A DNA stretch of 64,000 bases from Parafrankia elaeagni (GTDB lineage Bacteria > Actinomycetota > Actinomycetes > Frankiales > Frankiaceae), in contig NZ_KB893717.1 of NCBI RefSeq assembly GCF_000374165.1, positions 186,001 to 250,000 of the forward strand, written 5' to 3'. The notes under the pieces are model-generated. The model was given only the letters and a program-made list of their open reading frames with translations. It was not told the origin of the DNA and did no database searches. Below are positions 17,308 to 24,753 of this stretch, piece after piece. Position 1 is the stretch's first letter. Every line of letters starts with the position of its first letter. The translations under genes were made by a program, and so were the position numbers.

Positions 17308-17432
17308 GCGCCGTCGCCCTCCTGGCAGGTCTGGGCTGGTTGCTTGGTCTGGGCTGTGTCGCCTGGTCTGGGTTGATCGCCTGGTCTGGACTGATCGGTG
17401 GGTCTCGGTCAGGAGCTGAGCTGATGGCCCGC

Positions 17433-17452
17433 CTGGCCACTCGGGTGGCCAG
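17433..17452. promoter_or_regulatory. Inverted repeat, candidate operator
   Basis: Perfect 8-bp arms CTGGCCAC and GTGGCCAG with a 4-nt spacer, in the divergent control region. It could be an operator for the HTH protein encoded at 17632, or a small stem-loop. Confidence 0.4.
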
Positions 17453-17467
17453 TTGGTGCCAGTTACA

Positions 17468-17487
17468 GTTACTTACTGTTACTTACT
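17468..17487. repeat. Tandem 10-bp direct repeat GTTACTTACT x2
   Basis: Two perfect, adjacent copies one helical turn apart, preceded by a related AGTTACAGTTAC. They are AT-rich in an otherwise GC-rich region and lie between the divergent T4SS-like operons. Confidence 0.7.
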
Positions 17488-17631
17488 CTCGGCTGCGGTC
17501 GGATCGATGTAACACGAGCCATTCGAGTATGACAAGCGCCAGTTGGGGCTCGCCAGGGCAGGCATTGCGGTGTTAGCCTCCCTCGCCGGTGCACAACGGC
17601 TGGTTGACGCCGGTCGAGAAGGGGGCCCTGG

Positions 17632-17961
17632 GTGGTGCAGGACAGCTTTCCGGCGGCCTCGTCGCGTTCGTCGCGTTCGTCGCGCCCGCCGCGCATGCCT
17701 GCCCGGCCGGCGGCGAGGACCGCCGAGCCGGTGGCGTCCCCTGTGGTCTCGAGTTCCCCACCTGCGAGGACGCAGAGCTCCAGCCGCCCGGCGGACGACG
17801 ACGAGGTGCTGACCGTCGACGAGCTGGTGTCGTGGCTGCGGCTTTCCGAGAGCACCGTGCTCAAGCTCCTGTCCGAGCGGGCGATCCCCGCGCGCAAGGT
17901 GGGTCATCAGTGGCGGATCCGGCGCGGCCGGGTTCGGGACTGGCTGGACGGCCACGAGTGA
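17632..17961 (+). CDS. Excisionase/BldC-type helix-turn-helix DNA-binding protein
   Basis: 109 residues. A Ser/Pro/Arg-rich N-terminus (1-55) precedes an HTH_17 (MerR-like winged helix) domain: LTVDELVSWLRLSESTVLKLL, then AIPARKVGHQWRIRRGRVRDWL. This family includes phage/ICE excisionases and small developmental regulators such as BldC. As the first gene of the plus-strand operon next to the divergent control region, it is the likely regulator of the T4SS-like module. GTG 17632 and GTG 17635 are both possible. Its stop overlaps a GTG that may start the next gene. Confidence 0.82.
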   Translation: MVQDSFPAASSRSSRSSRPPRMPARPAARTAEPVASPVVSSSPPARTQSSSRPADDDEVLTVDELVSWLRLSESTVLKLLSERAIPARKVGHQWRIRRGRVRDWLDGHE

Positions 17962-18671
17962 GACCACGCGGGCACCAGGGAGGAACTCCAGTTCGGCACA
18001 CCGATAGCTCCTGGTGCCACCCCCTTGCCCGCTGCGTGACATTGATCTCTCTCGTCCTGGTTACGGCGGTGGGCTGCGCGGCGCTCGACAATGCTTCGAC
18101 CGAGCCGGCGCCGTCGCCGACCGGTGGGCCGCCCCCGGGGGCCAGCCAGGCGCCCGGCCCGCCGCTCGCGACCGCCACCGTGGAACCTCAGGGCACGGTT
18201 GATCCCACAGATCCGCAGGCTGTGGCCCGGGACTGCTTTCAGAAGTGGCAGTCCTTCGACGCGCGCACCGACGCCGGCCCGGTGGCCGGGGTCGAGCGGG
18301 CCCGCGACTGCCTCACCCCGGATTTCGCGGCGAAGCTCACCGGGGCCTCCGGCCCGGGTGGGGGTGTGGACGGCACGGACGGGGGGCGGGGCGACCCTCA
18401 GGCTGATCGTGCCTGGCAGGAGCTGCGGGCCGCCGGCACCCGGTCGGCGGTCACGGTGCTTGCGGTCACACCCGTCGGAGCGACCGACACCACCACATCC
18501 GGGCAGGTGGCGCTCCTGCTGAATGTGCGCAGGGAGACGGTCTCGAACGACGGCCAGCCCGAGATCACCGTCTCGACACCGGCGGTCACGATGCTGGCCG
18601 GCACGGATGGCACCTGGCGGATCGCCGGCGCCGACCTGGCGAACGCCGCCGGTGACGCGCCTGGCCGGTAG
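17958..18671 (+). CDS. Putative lipoprotein of the T4SS-like module
   Basis: The N-terminal region has a basic stretch, a hydrophobic core (CVTLISLVLVTAVGC) and a lipobox-like AVGC. The mature part has a Pro-rich linker and a domain of about 150 residues beginning DPQAVARDCFQKWQSFDART, ending in a strand-rich region (TMLAGTDGTWRIAGADL) that recalls the NTF2-like fold of VirB8-type or lipoprotein accessory subunits. This is a structural guess. GTG 17958 overlaps the preceding stop by 4 nt; GTG 18036 is an alternative giving a very short signal. It lies 47 nt before the wall hydrolase gene. Confidence 0.68.
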   Translation: MRPRGHQGGTPVRHTDSSWCHPLARCVTLISLVLVTAVGCAALDNASTEPAPSPTGGPPPGASQAPGPPLATATVEPQGTVDPTDPQAVARDCFQKWQSFDARTDAGPVAGVERARDCLTPDFAAKLTGASGPGGGVDGTDGGRGDPQADRAWQELRAAGTRSAVTVLAVTPVGATDTTTSGQVALLLNVRRETVSNDGQPEITVSTPAVTMLAGTDGTWRIAGADLANAAGDAPGR

Positions 18672-18718
18672 CCGGGCCGGTAGTACGGACAAGCGACGGG
18701 CAGAGGCGGGCGACGGGC

Positions 18719-19717
18719 ATGGTGGGAACGTCGCGGCGACCGGGCCGCGGAGGGCGCTGGCTGCTCTGGCTGGGCTTCGGTGGCTTCGTCACCATCGGTG
18801 GCGTCTTCCTGCTCATCTCCATACTGATCCTGGTGATCGCCGCGCCGTTCCTCGAGGAGCAGCGGACCGGTAGCCGCGCGATCGTGAACTCCGAGGGGAT
18901 CCCGACCGAGTACGTGCAGCTCATCACGGATGCGGCGAACGCGGCCGGCTGCGCCGAGGTGACGCCCGCCGTGCTGGCAGCCCAGCTGCGGCAGGAATCG
19001 GGATTCAACCCGCAGGCCCGGTCCCCGGTGGGGGCGATGGGAATAGCCCAGTTCATGCCCGGCACCTGGGCCGCTCATGGCACCGGTGATGTGTGGAACC
19101 CGGTCGACGCCATTCCGGCCGCCGCGCGTTACGACTGCGCGGTCCTGGCGTCGGTGAAAAATGTTCCCGGCTCGGCTCAGGAAAATATGCTCGCCGCCTA
19201 CAACGCCGGGCCCGGCGCCGTGCTCGCCTATGCCGGTGTGCCGCCCTACCCGGAAACGCGCAACTATGTGCGTACCATTCTGGCGCAGGCCCAGGTGTAC
19301 GGTGACGCGCTGGACACCGGGGTCGAGGTGTCGGTGGAGTCGGTCCAGCCGGTGCTCGACTTCATGTGGTCGCAGATCGGCAAGCCCTACGTCTGGGGCG
19401 CCAACGGGCCCAACGCGTGGGACTGCTCGTCCCTGGTGCAGGCGGCTTACCGGACGATCGGTATCTCCATTCCCCGTGTGACGACGGATCAGCTTGCGTT
19501 CGGCCCCCGGGTCGCCGGCGTCGAGCCGCAGCCGGGGGACCTGCTCTTCATCCCTGGATCAGACGGTACGGCCCTCGCGCCTGGCCACGTCGGAATGTAT
19601 GTCGGGAACGGGCAGGTAATCGCGGCGAAGGGCGCGCGGTGGGGTGTTGTTCTTTCGGAACTTTCCGACTGGACGACGGTGGTCGCGGTCACCCGCCCCT
19701 TTGCCAGCAGTTTCTGA
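18719..19717 (+). CDS. Bifunctional wall hydrolase: lytic transglycosylase + NlpC/P60 peptidase (VirB1/TcpG-like)
   Basis: A basic N-terminus and one membrane helix (TIGGVFLLISILILVIAAPFL, about 25-45) anchor it outside the cell. Residues 75-190 form a soluble lytic transglycosylase domain: LRQESGFNPQA with the catalytic Glu, GAMGIAQFMPGTW, and AYNAGPG. Residues 210-332 form a C40 peptidase: GKPYVWGANGPNAWDCSSLV with the nucleophilic Cys and APGHVGMYVG with the His. The third residue of the C40 triad is less clear (VIAAKGARWG). Such fusions open peptidoglycan for conjugation machines in Gram-positive bacteria. It completes the plus-strand operon. Confidence 0.9.
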   Translation: MVGTSRRPGRGGRWLLWLGFGGFVTIGGVFLLISILILVIAAPFLEEQRTGSRAIVNSEGIPTEYVQLITDAANAAGCAEVTPAVLAAQLRQESGFNPQARSPVGAMGIAQFMPGTWAAHGTGDVWNPVDAIPAAARYDCAVLASVKNVPGSAQENMLAAYNAGPGAVLAYAGVPPYPETRNYVRTILAQAQVYGDALDTGVEVSVESVQPVLDFMWSQIGKPYVWGANGPNAWDCSSLVQAAYRTIGISIPRVTTDQLAFGPRVAGVEPQPGDLLFIPGSDGTALAPGHVGMYVGNGQVIAAKGARWGVVLSELSDWTTVVAVTRPFASSF

Positions 19718-19733
19718 GGGCGTTTCCGGTCTC

Positions 19734-19760
19734 GCCGGGGCGTCCCCGCCGCGCCCCGGC
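19734..19760. terminator. GC hairpin between convergent genes
   Basis: Perfect 9-bp stem GCCGGGGCG / CGCCCCGGC with a 9-nt loop. It lies 16 nt after the wall hydrolase stop and 7 nt from the stop of the opposing 52-aa gene, so it could terminate both. There is no T-run, which is common in actinobacteria. Confidence 0.6.
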
Positions 19761-19767
19761 CCCGACC

Positions 19768-19926
19768 TCAGACCGCGACGTCCGAGACGAAACTGCTGAG
19801 CCCGTCGGCCACGGTACCCAGCGCGCCGAATGCGCTGTGAACTACATCGGCGGCGTCGCCGGGGGCGGTGACCATGAAGAAGATGATGAAGATGGTCACA
19901 CCCCACGGCCAGATCAGCTGCTTCAT
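19768..19926 (-). CDS. 52-aa membrane peptide, function unknown
   Basis: Starts MKQLIWPWGVTIFIIFFMVT, giving one N-terminal membrane helix, then an Ala/Val-rich amphipathic part (ADVVHSAFGALGTVADG). ATG 19926 has a strong GGGAGGT 3-9 nt upstream, which selects it over longer readings of the frame to 20328. Short peptides of this form accompany membrane secretion modules in actinomycetes, but I cannot assign a role. It is convergent with the wall hydrolase gene. The start, RBS and hydrophobic pattern make it more than a chance frame. Confidence 0.7.
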   Translation of the reverse strand: MKQLIWPWGVTIFIIFFMVTAPGDAADVVHSAFGALGTVADGLSSFVSDVAV

Positions 19927-20445
19927 TGGACCTCCCGAAGAGCGTGGGCGAACCGGTGCCCTCGGGGGTCCGGTGCCTGTGGTGACGGTCGGTGGTTGCC
20001 GACAGCATGTGTGTACTGACTTTGAGTAGTGGTCGCAAGGGGAACCGCCGTGCCACGGCGGGGTCCCCGTGCGGCCCACGGGTGGTCCTCCGCCCGCCCG
20101 CGGAGATCGCGGGGGCGGCCCGGGAGGCCGGTCCGAGAGCCCACCCCGTGGCCTTCGGCGGCGTGTCGAACCGCCGATCGAGCAGGGCTGCCCCGGCAGG
20201 GAAACCCCTGTGGGGCCGATGACGTCGGGGCCCGGATGCGGGCCCGCCCGATGACACGGAACTGACAGGGGGTTGATCAGGGGTGGCCAGTAGTCGACGA
20301 CCCGGCGAGCCGATGTACTGGTCCTCACCGTTCCGGGCAGGTGACGTCGACTCCCTGCCTGGAGCGGCAGCCTTGTCGGGAAGCTGACTACGGTGGGTGA
20401 CGTCGGTTGTGGGGCGCGCCCGTCGGCGTCGCTCGGCGTGCCCGC
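19927..20445. other. Intergenic region, no gene recognised
   Basis: 519 nt between the 52-aa peptide gene and the flavin oxidoreductase. Open frames exist on both strands but have neither ribosome-binding sites nor recognisable products. Small GC hairpins are present (for example CACGG...CCGTG and CCCC-TGT-GGGG) and an AT-richer patch lies near 20010-20035, which may hold the promoter of the 52-aa gene. Confidence 0.5.
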
Positions 20446-22179
20446 TCAGGCGGGGCGGATGCTCTGCGCGAAGGCGAAGAGGTTGTCCGGGTCGTAGGCG
20501 CGCTTCACCGACCGGAGCCGGGGCAGGTTCGCCCCGTAGTAGGCGGTCTCCCAGTCCGTCAGCTGGGGGTCGATGTAGTTCTGGTAGGCCGACCGCGAGA
20601 CGTGCGGAGCCAGCGCGGCCACCGTCTCCCGCAGCCAGTCGGCGTTGCGGGCGCGCAGGTCGCCGTCGTCACCGAGGTCGTAGCCGGCGATGTACTGCGC
20701 GCTCGCGACCACGTCTCGGTGGACGAACGCGGTCTCCTGCGGGCCCAGCCGCCCGATGGCGCCGCCCCAGGAGTCGAGGATGACGCCGCCCGAGCGCAGG
20801 CCGGGCACCCGCTGGCGTGCCTCGACGGCGTCCAGCAGTGCCTCGGCACCGGCGCCCGACAGCGGTTCGGTGAGGAAGTTCGACGCCGCGAGCTGGGCTA
20901 CCCGGGACAGCGTGCCCTCGGGGTGGCGACCGGTGAGGTGGCACTGGGCCACGGTCCGTCCCGCGCAGCCGGCTTCGATCAGCATGGCCTCCAGCGGGCC
21001 GCGCTGAGCCGCGAAGGCCGAGGACGGGGCGCGGCCGACGGCGTCCACCAGCTGGGCGAGCAGGTCCTGGGCCGCCTGCGGCACGGCGGTGGCCGAGCCA
21101 GCCGAGCCGGCCGAGCCGGCTGAACCGCCGAGCGGTGTGCGTGCGCCCGCGCCGGAGCCGGCGGCGGCGGCGGGGGCGACGTCGCTGATCACGCCGCTGA
21201 CCCGGATCGCGGGCACGGTCACGGTCGCGCCGTCCGTGCTTGTGGTGCTCGTAATGACACAGGTGGACCACAGATCGTCCGGAGCGTCCGGCCGCAGGTT
21301 CCAGTCCTGCCAGGCGGCGATCACATCGGCCGCGGCGTCCCACGGCCACCGGTAGGTGAAGATCGTCAGAGGTGCCGCCCGGTGGGTGGCGAACGTGAAC
21401 GAGGTGACGATCCCGAAGTTGCCGCCCCCGCCCCCGCGCAGCGCCCAGAACAGGTCGGCGTCACGCTCGCCGTCCACCCGGATGATCTCGCCGGAGGCCA
21501 GGACCACCTCGGCGGAGAGCAGCTGGTCGCAGGTCAGGCCGTGGCGCCGGCCAGCGACCCCGATGCCGCCGCCGAGAGTGAGGCCGGCGACTCCCACCGT
21601 CGGGCAGGATCCGGCAGCAAGCGCCGCCCCCGCCCGCGCGAGCTGGTCGTAGACGTCGACGAGCTGGGCTCCCGCGCCGACGGCGGCGATCCCCGCAGCC
21701 GCTGTGTCGGCTGCGGCGGGGCCGTCCGCGGTGGGGCCGTCCGTACCCGACCGGCTCCCCGGGCGGACCTCGTTCAGGAGCGACACGTCGATGACCAGGC
21801 CGGTGCTGGCGGAGTAGCCGCCGTAGCTGTGCCCCCCGGAGCGGGCGGCGAGCGGAATCCCGGCTGACCGCGCGAACGCGAGACTGGCCGCCACGTCGGC
21901 AGCGGAGGCGCAGTAGGCGATCCCCTGCGGCCGGATCTGGTCGAAGGCGGGATCGAAGAGCTGGCTCGCGGTGGTGTAGTCCTGCGCACCCGGCCGGACC
22001 AGGCGGCCGGAGAGCTTCTCCGCGAGACGCTGCCAGTCCCGCTCGGTCGGCTTCTCCTCGCCCGCGCCGCCGCACCCGGCGACGCCGGCGGTGAACCCGC
22101 CGAGACCCAGCAGTGCCAGCCCCGCCCCGGCGAGGCGCAGTGCCTCCCGCCGGTCGATCGAACCTTGCCCGTCGAACAT
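20446..22179 (-). CDS. Tat-exported FAD-linked oxidoreductase, berberine-bridge type
   Basis: A Tat signal is present (DRREALRLAGAGLALLGLGG, twin Arg near residues 10-12), with a following GC pair that could be a lipobox. The PCMH-type FAD domain contains RSGGHSYGGYS, whose His is the 8-alpha-histidyl FAD ligand. AAGSCPTVGVAGLTLGGG supplies the Cys used for 6-S-cysteinyl linkage, so the flavin is probably bicovalently bound. The C-terminal BBE segment is present (NYIDPQLTDWETAYYG, RAYDPDNLFAFAQSI). Such enzymes oxidise sugars, alcohols or alkaloids using O2; the substrate here is unknown. Length 577. It lies 48 nt after kinase gene 22228-24738, probably co-transcribed. Confidence 0.92.
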   Translation of the reverse strand: MFDGQGSIDRREALRLAGAGLALLGLGGFTAGVAGCGGAGEEKPTERDWQRLAEKLSGRLVRPGAQDYTTASQLFDPAFDQIRPQGIAYCASAADVAASLAFARSAGIPLAARSGGHSYGGYSASTGLVIDVSLLNEVRPGSRSGTDGPTADGPAAADTAAAGIAAVGAGAQLVDVYDQLARAGAALAAGSCPTVGVAGLTLGGGIGVAGRRHGLTCDQLLSAEVVLASGEIIRVDGERDADLFWALRGGGGGNFGIVTSFTFATHRAAPLTIFTYRWPWDAAADVIAAWQDWNLRPDAPDDLWSTCVITSTTSTDGATVTVPAIRVSGVISDVAPAAAAGSGAGARTPLGGSAGSAGSAGSATAVPQAAQDLLAQLVDAVGRAPSSAFAAQRGPLEAMLIEAGCAGRTVAQCHLTGRHPEGTLSRVAQLAASNFLTEPLSGAGAEALLDAVEARQRVPGLRSGGVILDSWGGAIGRLGPQETAFVHRDVVASAQYIAGYDLGDDGDLRARNADWLRETVAALAPHVSRSAYQNYIDPQLTDWETAYYGANLPRLRSVKRAYDPDNLFAFAQSIRPA

Positions 22180-22227
22180 GCCGCCCGTTCCGTTCGCTGC
22201 CCGGGCGCCCGCTGCCCGAGCGTGGCC

Positions 22228-24738
22228 CTAGTCCTCCTCCGCGGCCCGCAGCACGGTGGACACGATGCCGTCCGGCCCGATGCGCCTGACCCCGCCCTCG
22301 CCCTCGCTCACGTAGACGGCCCCGGAGATGTCGACCGCCAGACCGCGGGGCGTCATGCGGGTCTCGGTGGCCTGGCCGCCGTCCGCGGTGTTCGCGGTGG
22401 CTTCGCTCGAACCCGCGAACGTGGTGATCTTACCGTCGACGGACACGACCCGGATCGCGTTGTTGGCGGAGTCGGCGATGTAGAGCTCGCCGTTCGGACC
22501 GAGCGCGAGGTCCTGCGGGTAGGAGAGCAGGGCGTCTACGGCCGGCCCGCCGTCACCCGAGCGCCCGGACTCGTCCGGCTTGCCCGCGACACGCGTGACC
22601 TTGCCGTCCGAAGTGATCTTTCGCACCGTGTGGGCGCGGTAGTCGGAGATGTACAGATCCCCGTTGTCGGCGAGCGCGAGGCCCGCCGGCTTGGCGAACA
22701 TGGCCTCCGCCGCCGGGCCACCGTCACCGGACGTCCCCCAGGTGTCGGCGCTGCCGGTGACCACCGAGATGAGACCGTCCTGGACCTTTCGGACGCGGTA
22801 GCCATCGGTGAAGTAGAGCACGCCGTCATCGGAGACCACCACCGCGAGTGGGCTGCTCAGGGCCGCCTTCGCTGCCTGGCCGGACGCTCCGCCGAAGCCC
22901 TCGTCCGGCGCCGTTCCGGCGACCGTTGTGATCGTCTTCCCGTCGACGAGGCGGATCCGGCCGCCGTCGGTGTCGGCGATGTACACCTCGCCGTCACCGC
23001 CGACGGCGAGGGCATGCGGGCCGATCAGGTTGGAGCGCTCAGCCGGCCCGCCGTCACCCAGGACCGGTGTCGGGGAGGGCGACGGCGACGAGCTCGCGGA
23101 GGGCGACGCGGACGGCCCGCCGGTCGGGGTGGGGCTGGGAGGGGGCGGGCCCGCCCCGGCGATCCGGTCCAGCGACCCGTCCGGCCGCAGCCGCAGGACC
23201 TGGCCCTGCCCACCGGACGTCGGGCCGCTGTCGACCGTGTACAGCGACCCGTCCGGGCCGATGCCGACATCCTCCGCGCTGTACAGACCCTGGGCCTCGA
23301 CGGGCTCGCCGCCGGCATACGCCGGCCGCTCGGGATCGGAGCCGCCTGTGAGCCAGAGACCCAGCCCGATCGCCGCGGCGAGCAGCGCCACCGCGGTGAC
23401 CGAGGCGATGACGACGGTCCCGCGTCCGGGCCGGTACCCGCCGCTGCCCGGGCCATGGTGCTGCGCCCGCCGCCTGGTGGGCGGGCCGGTGGCACCGCCG
23501 TACGGGTCGACCCGGGTCGGCACCGGCCCGCTCGGCCCACCCGGCCAGCTTGAACCACCCGGCCCGCTCGGCCAGTTTGAACCACCCGGCCCACCCGGCC
23601 CACCCGGCCCACCTGGTCCGTTCGGTCCGCCGGGCCAGCTTGGCCCGCCGGGCATGCGAGCCGTACCTGGACCGCTGGGGCCCGCCGGCCCGAGAGGCAG
23701 GCCAGGCCCGCTGTGACCGCTCGGTGAGCCGGGCATGCCGCGGCCACCCGGCGGGGCGGCGCCGAGGCGGCCGGCCAGTTCGGCCGCGGTGGGGTTGGAG
23801 CTCTGGGCGTGGCCGGCGGCGGCGAGCACGTCGTCGCCGAGGCGCACCGGCACTCCGCTGGCCGCGAGCCAGCCGGGGCCGAACACCTGCGTCGCCGCGG
23901 CGGCGAGGTCGAGGGCGAAGTCGTGGGCCGTCGGCTGGCGCCAGGCCGGCTCCTTGGCGAGGGCGGTGAGGATCACTGCGGCCAGCGGCGGCGGCGCCTC
24001 GGTGAGCGGCAGCGGCGCCACCGACATGTGGTGGTGCAGCAGCGCGGGCACGGGCAGGCCGGCGGGGAACGGCGTCCGGCCGGCGAGCAGTTCGTACAGG
24101 ACGACGCCGAGGGAGTACAGGTCGGTGCCCGGGCCGAGGCGGGCGCCGGTGATCTGTTCCGGAGCCATGTAGCGAGGCGTGCCGACGAGGCCGGTCGTGG
24201 TCGCTGCCGCGGTCTCCAGGATCTTGGCGATCCCGAAGTCGGTGACCTTGGGGGTGCCGTCCGCGGCGAACAGCAGGTTGTCCGGCTTGACGTCCCGGTG
24301 CAGCACGCCGCGGTCATGCGCGGCGGCCAGCGCCCCGGCCGCCGCCAGGCCGACCGCGCAGCCCGCGCGCGGGTTGTGCGGGCCGAGCGCCCGGTGCTTC
24401 AGGCTCCCGCCGGTCAGCTGCTCCATCACCAGCAGGCAGAGGCCGTCGTGCTCGACGTAGTCGTAGATGCGCACGACGTGCGGATGGTCCAGGCCGGCGA
24501 GGACCCGGGCCTCGGAGAGGAACCGGTCGCGCAGGTCGCCACCGCTGTCACCGTACCCGCTCCCGTACCCGCCGTGGCCGCCGCCGCTCGGTTCGAGCAG
24601 CACCTTCACGGCGACGTCCCGGTCGATCAGCCGGTGGCGACCGGCGAGCACCGCCCCGAAACCGCCCCGCCCGAGCTCCCCCCCGAGCTCGTAGCCGGTC
24701 AGCGCGGCGGCGACCCGGCCGATGTCGACGGACGTCAT
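22228..24738 (-). CDS. Transmembrane Ser/Thr protein kinase with extracellular NHL repeats (PknD-like), copy 1
   Basis: Residues 15-280 form a complete kinase: glycine loop [14 protein letters not shown], Lys in [21 protein letters not shown] in VTDFGIAKI and YMAPEQ. A Gly/Pro-rich collagen-like linker ([15 protein letters not shown]) leads to one membrane helix near 442-463 ([21 protein letters not shown]). The outer C-terminal part has about six NHL repeats forming a beta-propeller ([38 protein letters not shown]). In mycobacterial PknD the propeller is a sensor or adhesin. The gene is 15 nt downstream of a paralogue and shares its architecture. Confidence 0.93.
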   Translation of the reverse strand: MTSVDIGRVAAALTGYELGGELGRGGFGAVLAGRHRLIDRDVAVKVLLEPSGGGHGGYGSGYGDSGGDLRDRFLSEARVLAGLDHPHVVRIYDYVEHDGLCLLVMEQLTGGSLKHRALGPHNPRAGCAVGLAAAGALAAAHDRGVLHRDVKPDNLLFAADGTPKVTDFGIAKILETAAATTTGLVGTPRYMAPEQITGARLGPGTDLYSLGVVLYELLAGRTPFPAGLPVPALLHHHMSVAPLPLTEAPPPLAAVILTALAKEPAWRQPTAHDFALDLAAAATQVFGPGWLAASGVPVRLGDDVLAAAGHAQSSNPTAAELAGRLGAAPPGGRGMPGSPSGHSGPGLPLGPAGPSGPGTARMPGGPSWPGGPNGPGGPGGPGGPGGSNWPSGPGGSSWPGGPSGPVPTRVDPYGGATGPPTRRRAQHHGPGSGGYRPGRGTVVIASVTAVALLAAAIGLGLWLTGGSDPERPAYAGGEPVEAQGLYSAEDVGIGPDGSLYTVDSGPTSGGQGQVLRLRPDGSLDRIAGAGPPPPSPTPTGGPSASPSASSSPSPSPTPVLGDGGPAERSNLIGPHALAVGGDGEVYIADTDGGRIRLVDGKTITTVAGTAPDEGFGGASGQAAKAALSSPLAVVVSDDGVLYFTDGYRVRKVQDGLISVVTGSADTWGTSGDGGPAAEAMFAKPAGLALADNGDLYISDYRAHTVRKITSDGKVTRVAGKPDESGRSGDGGPAVDALLSYPQDLALGPNGELYIADSANNAIRVVSVDGKITTFAGSSEATANTADGGQATETRMTPRGLAVDISGAVYVSEGEGGVRRIGPDGIVSTVLRAAEED

Positions 24739-24753
24739 GGTTCGCGCCCCGGC

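Larger units (their letters stand above)
17308..17631. promoter_or_regulatory. Divergent control region of the T4SS-like module
   Basis: 324 nt between the divergent operons, with no gene. It contains: near 17335-17405, three imperfect copies of an 18-19 nt unit starting GGTCTGG; at 17433-17452, an inverted repeat CTGGCCAC-TCGG-GTGGCCAG; at 17468-17487, a perfect tandem pair GTTACTTACT in the only AT-rich patch. These are plausible binding sites for the adjacent HTH protein, and the AT-rich patch is a plausible promoter. The function is inferred from position. Confidence 0.55.

Noticed and set aside
17632-17961. Marker of an excisable element (Xis)
   Set aside because: HTH_17 proteins are also ordinary regulators, and no integrase or att repeats are visible in the window.
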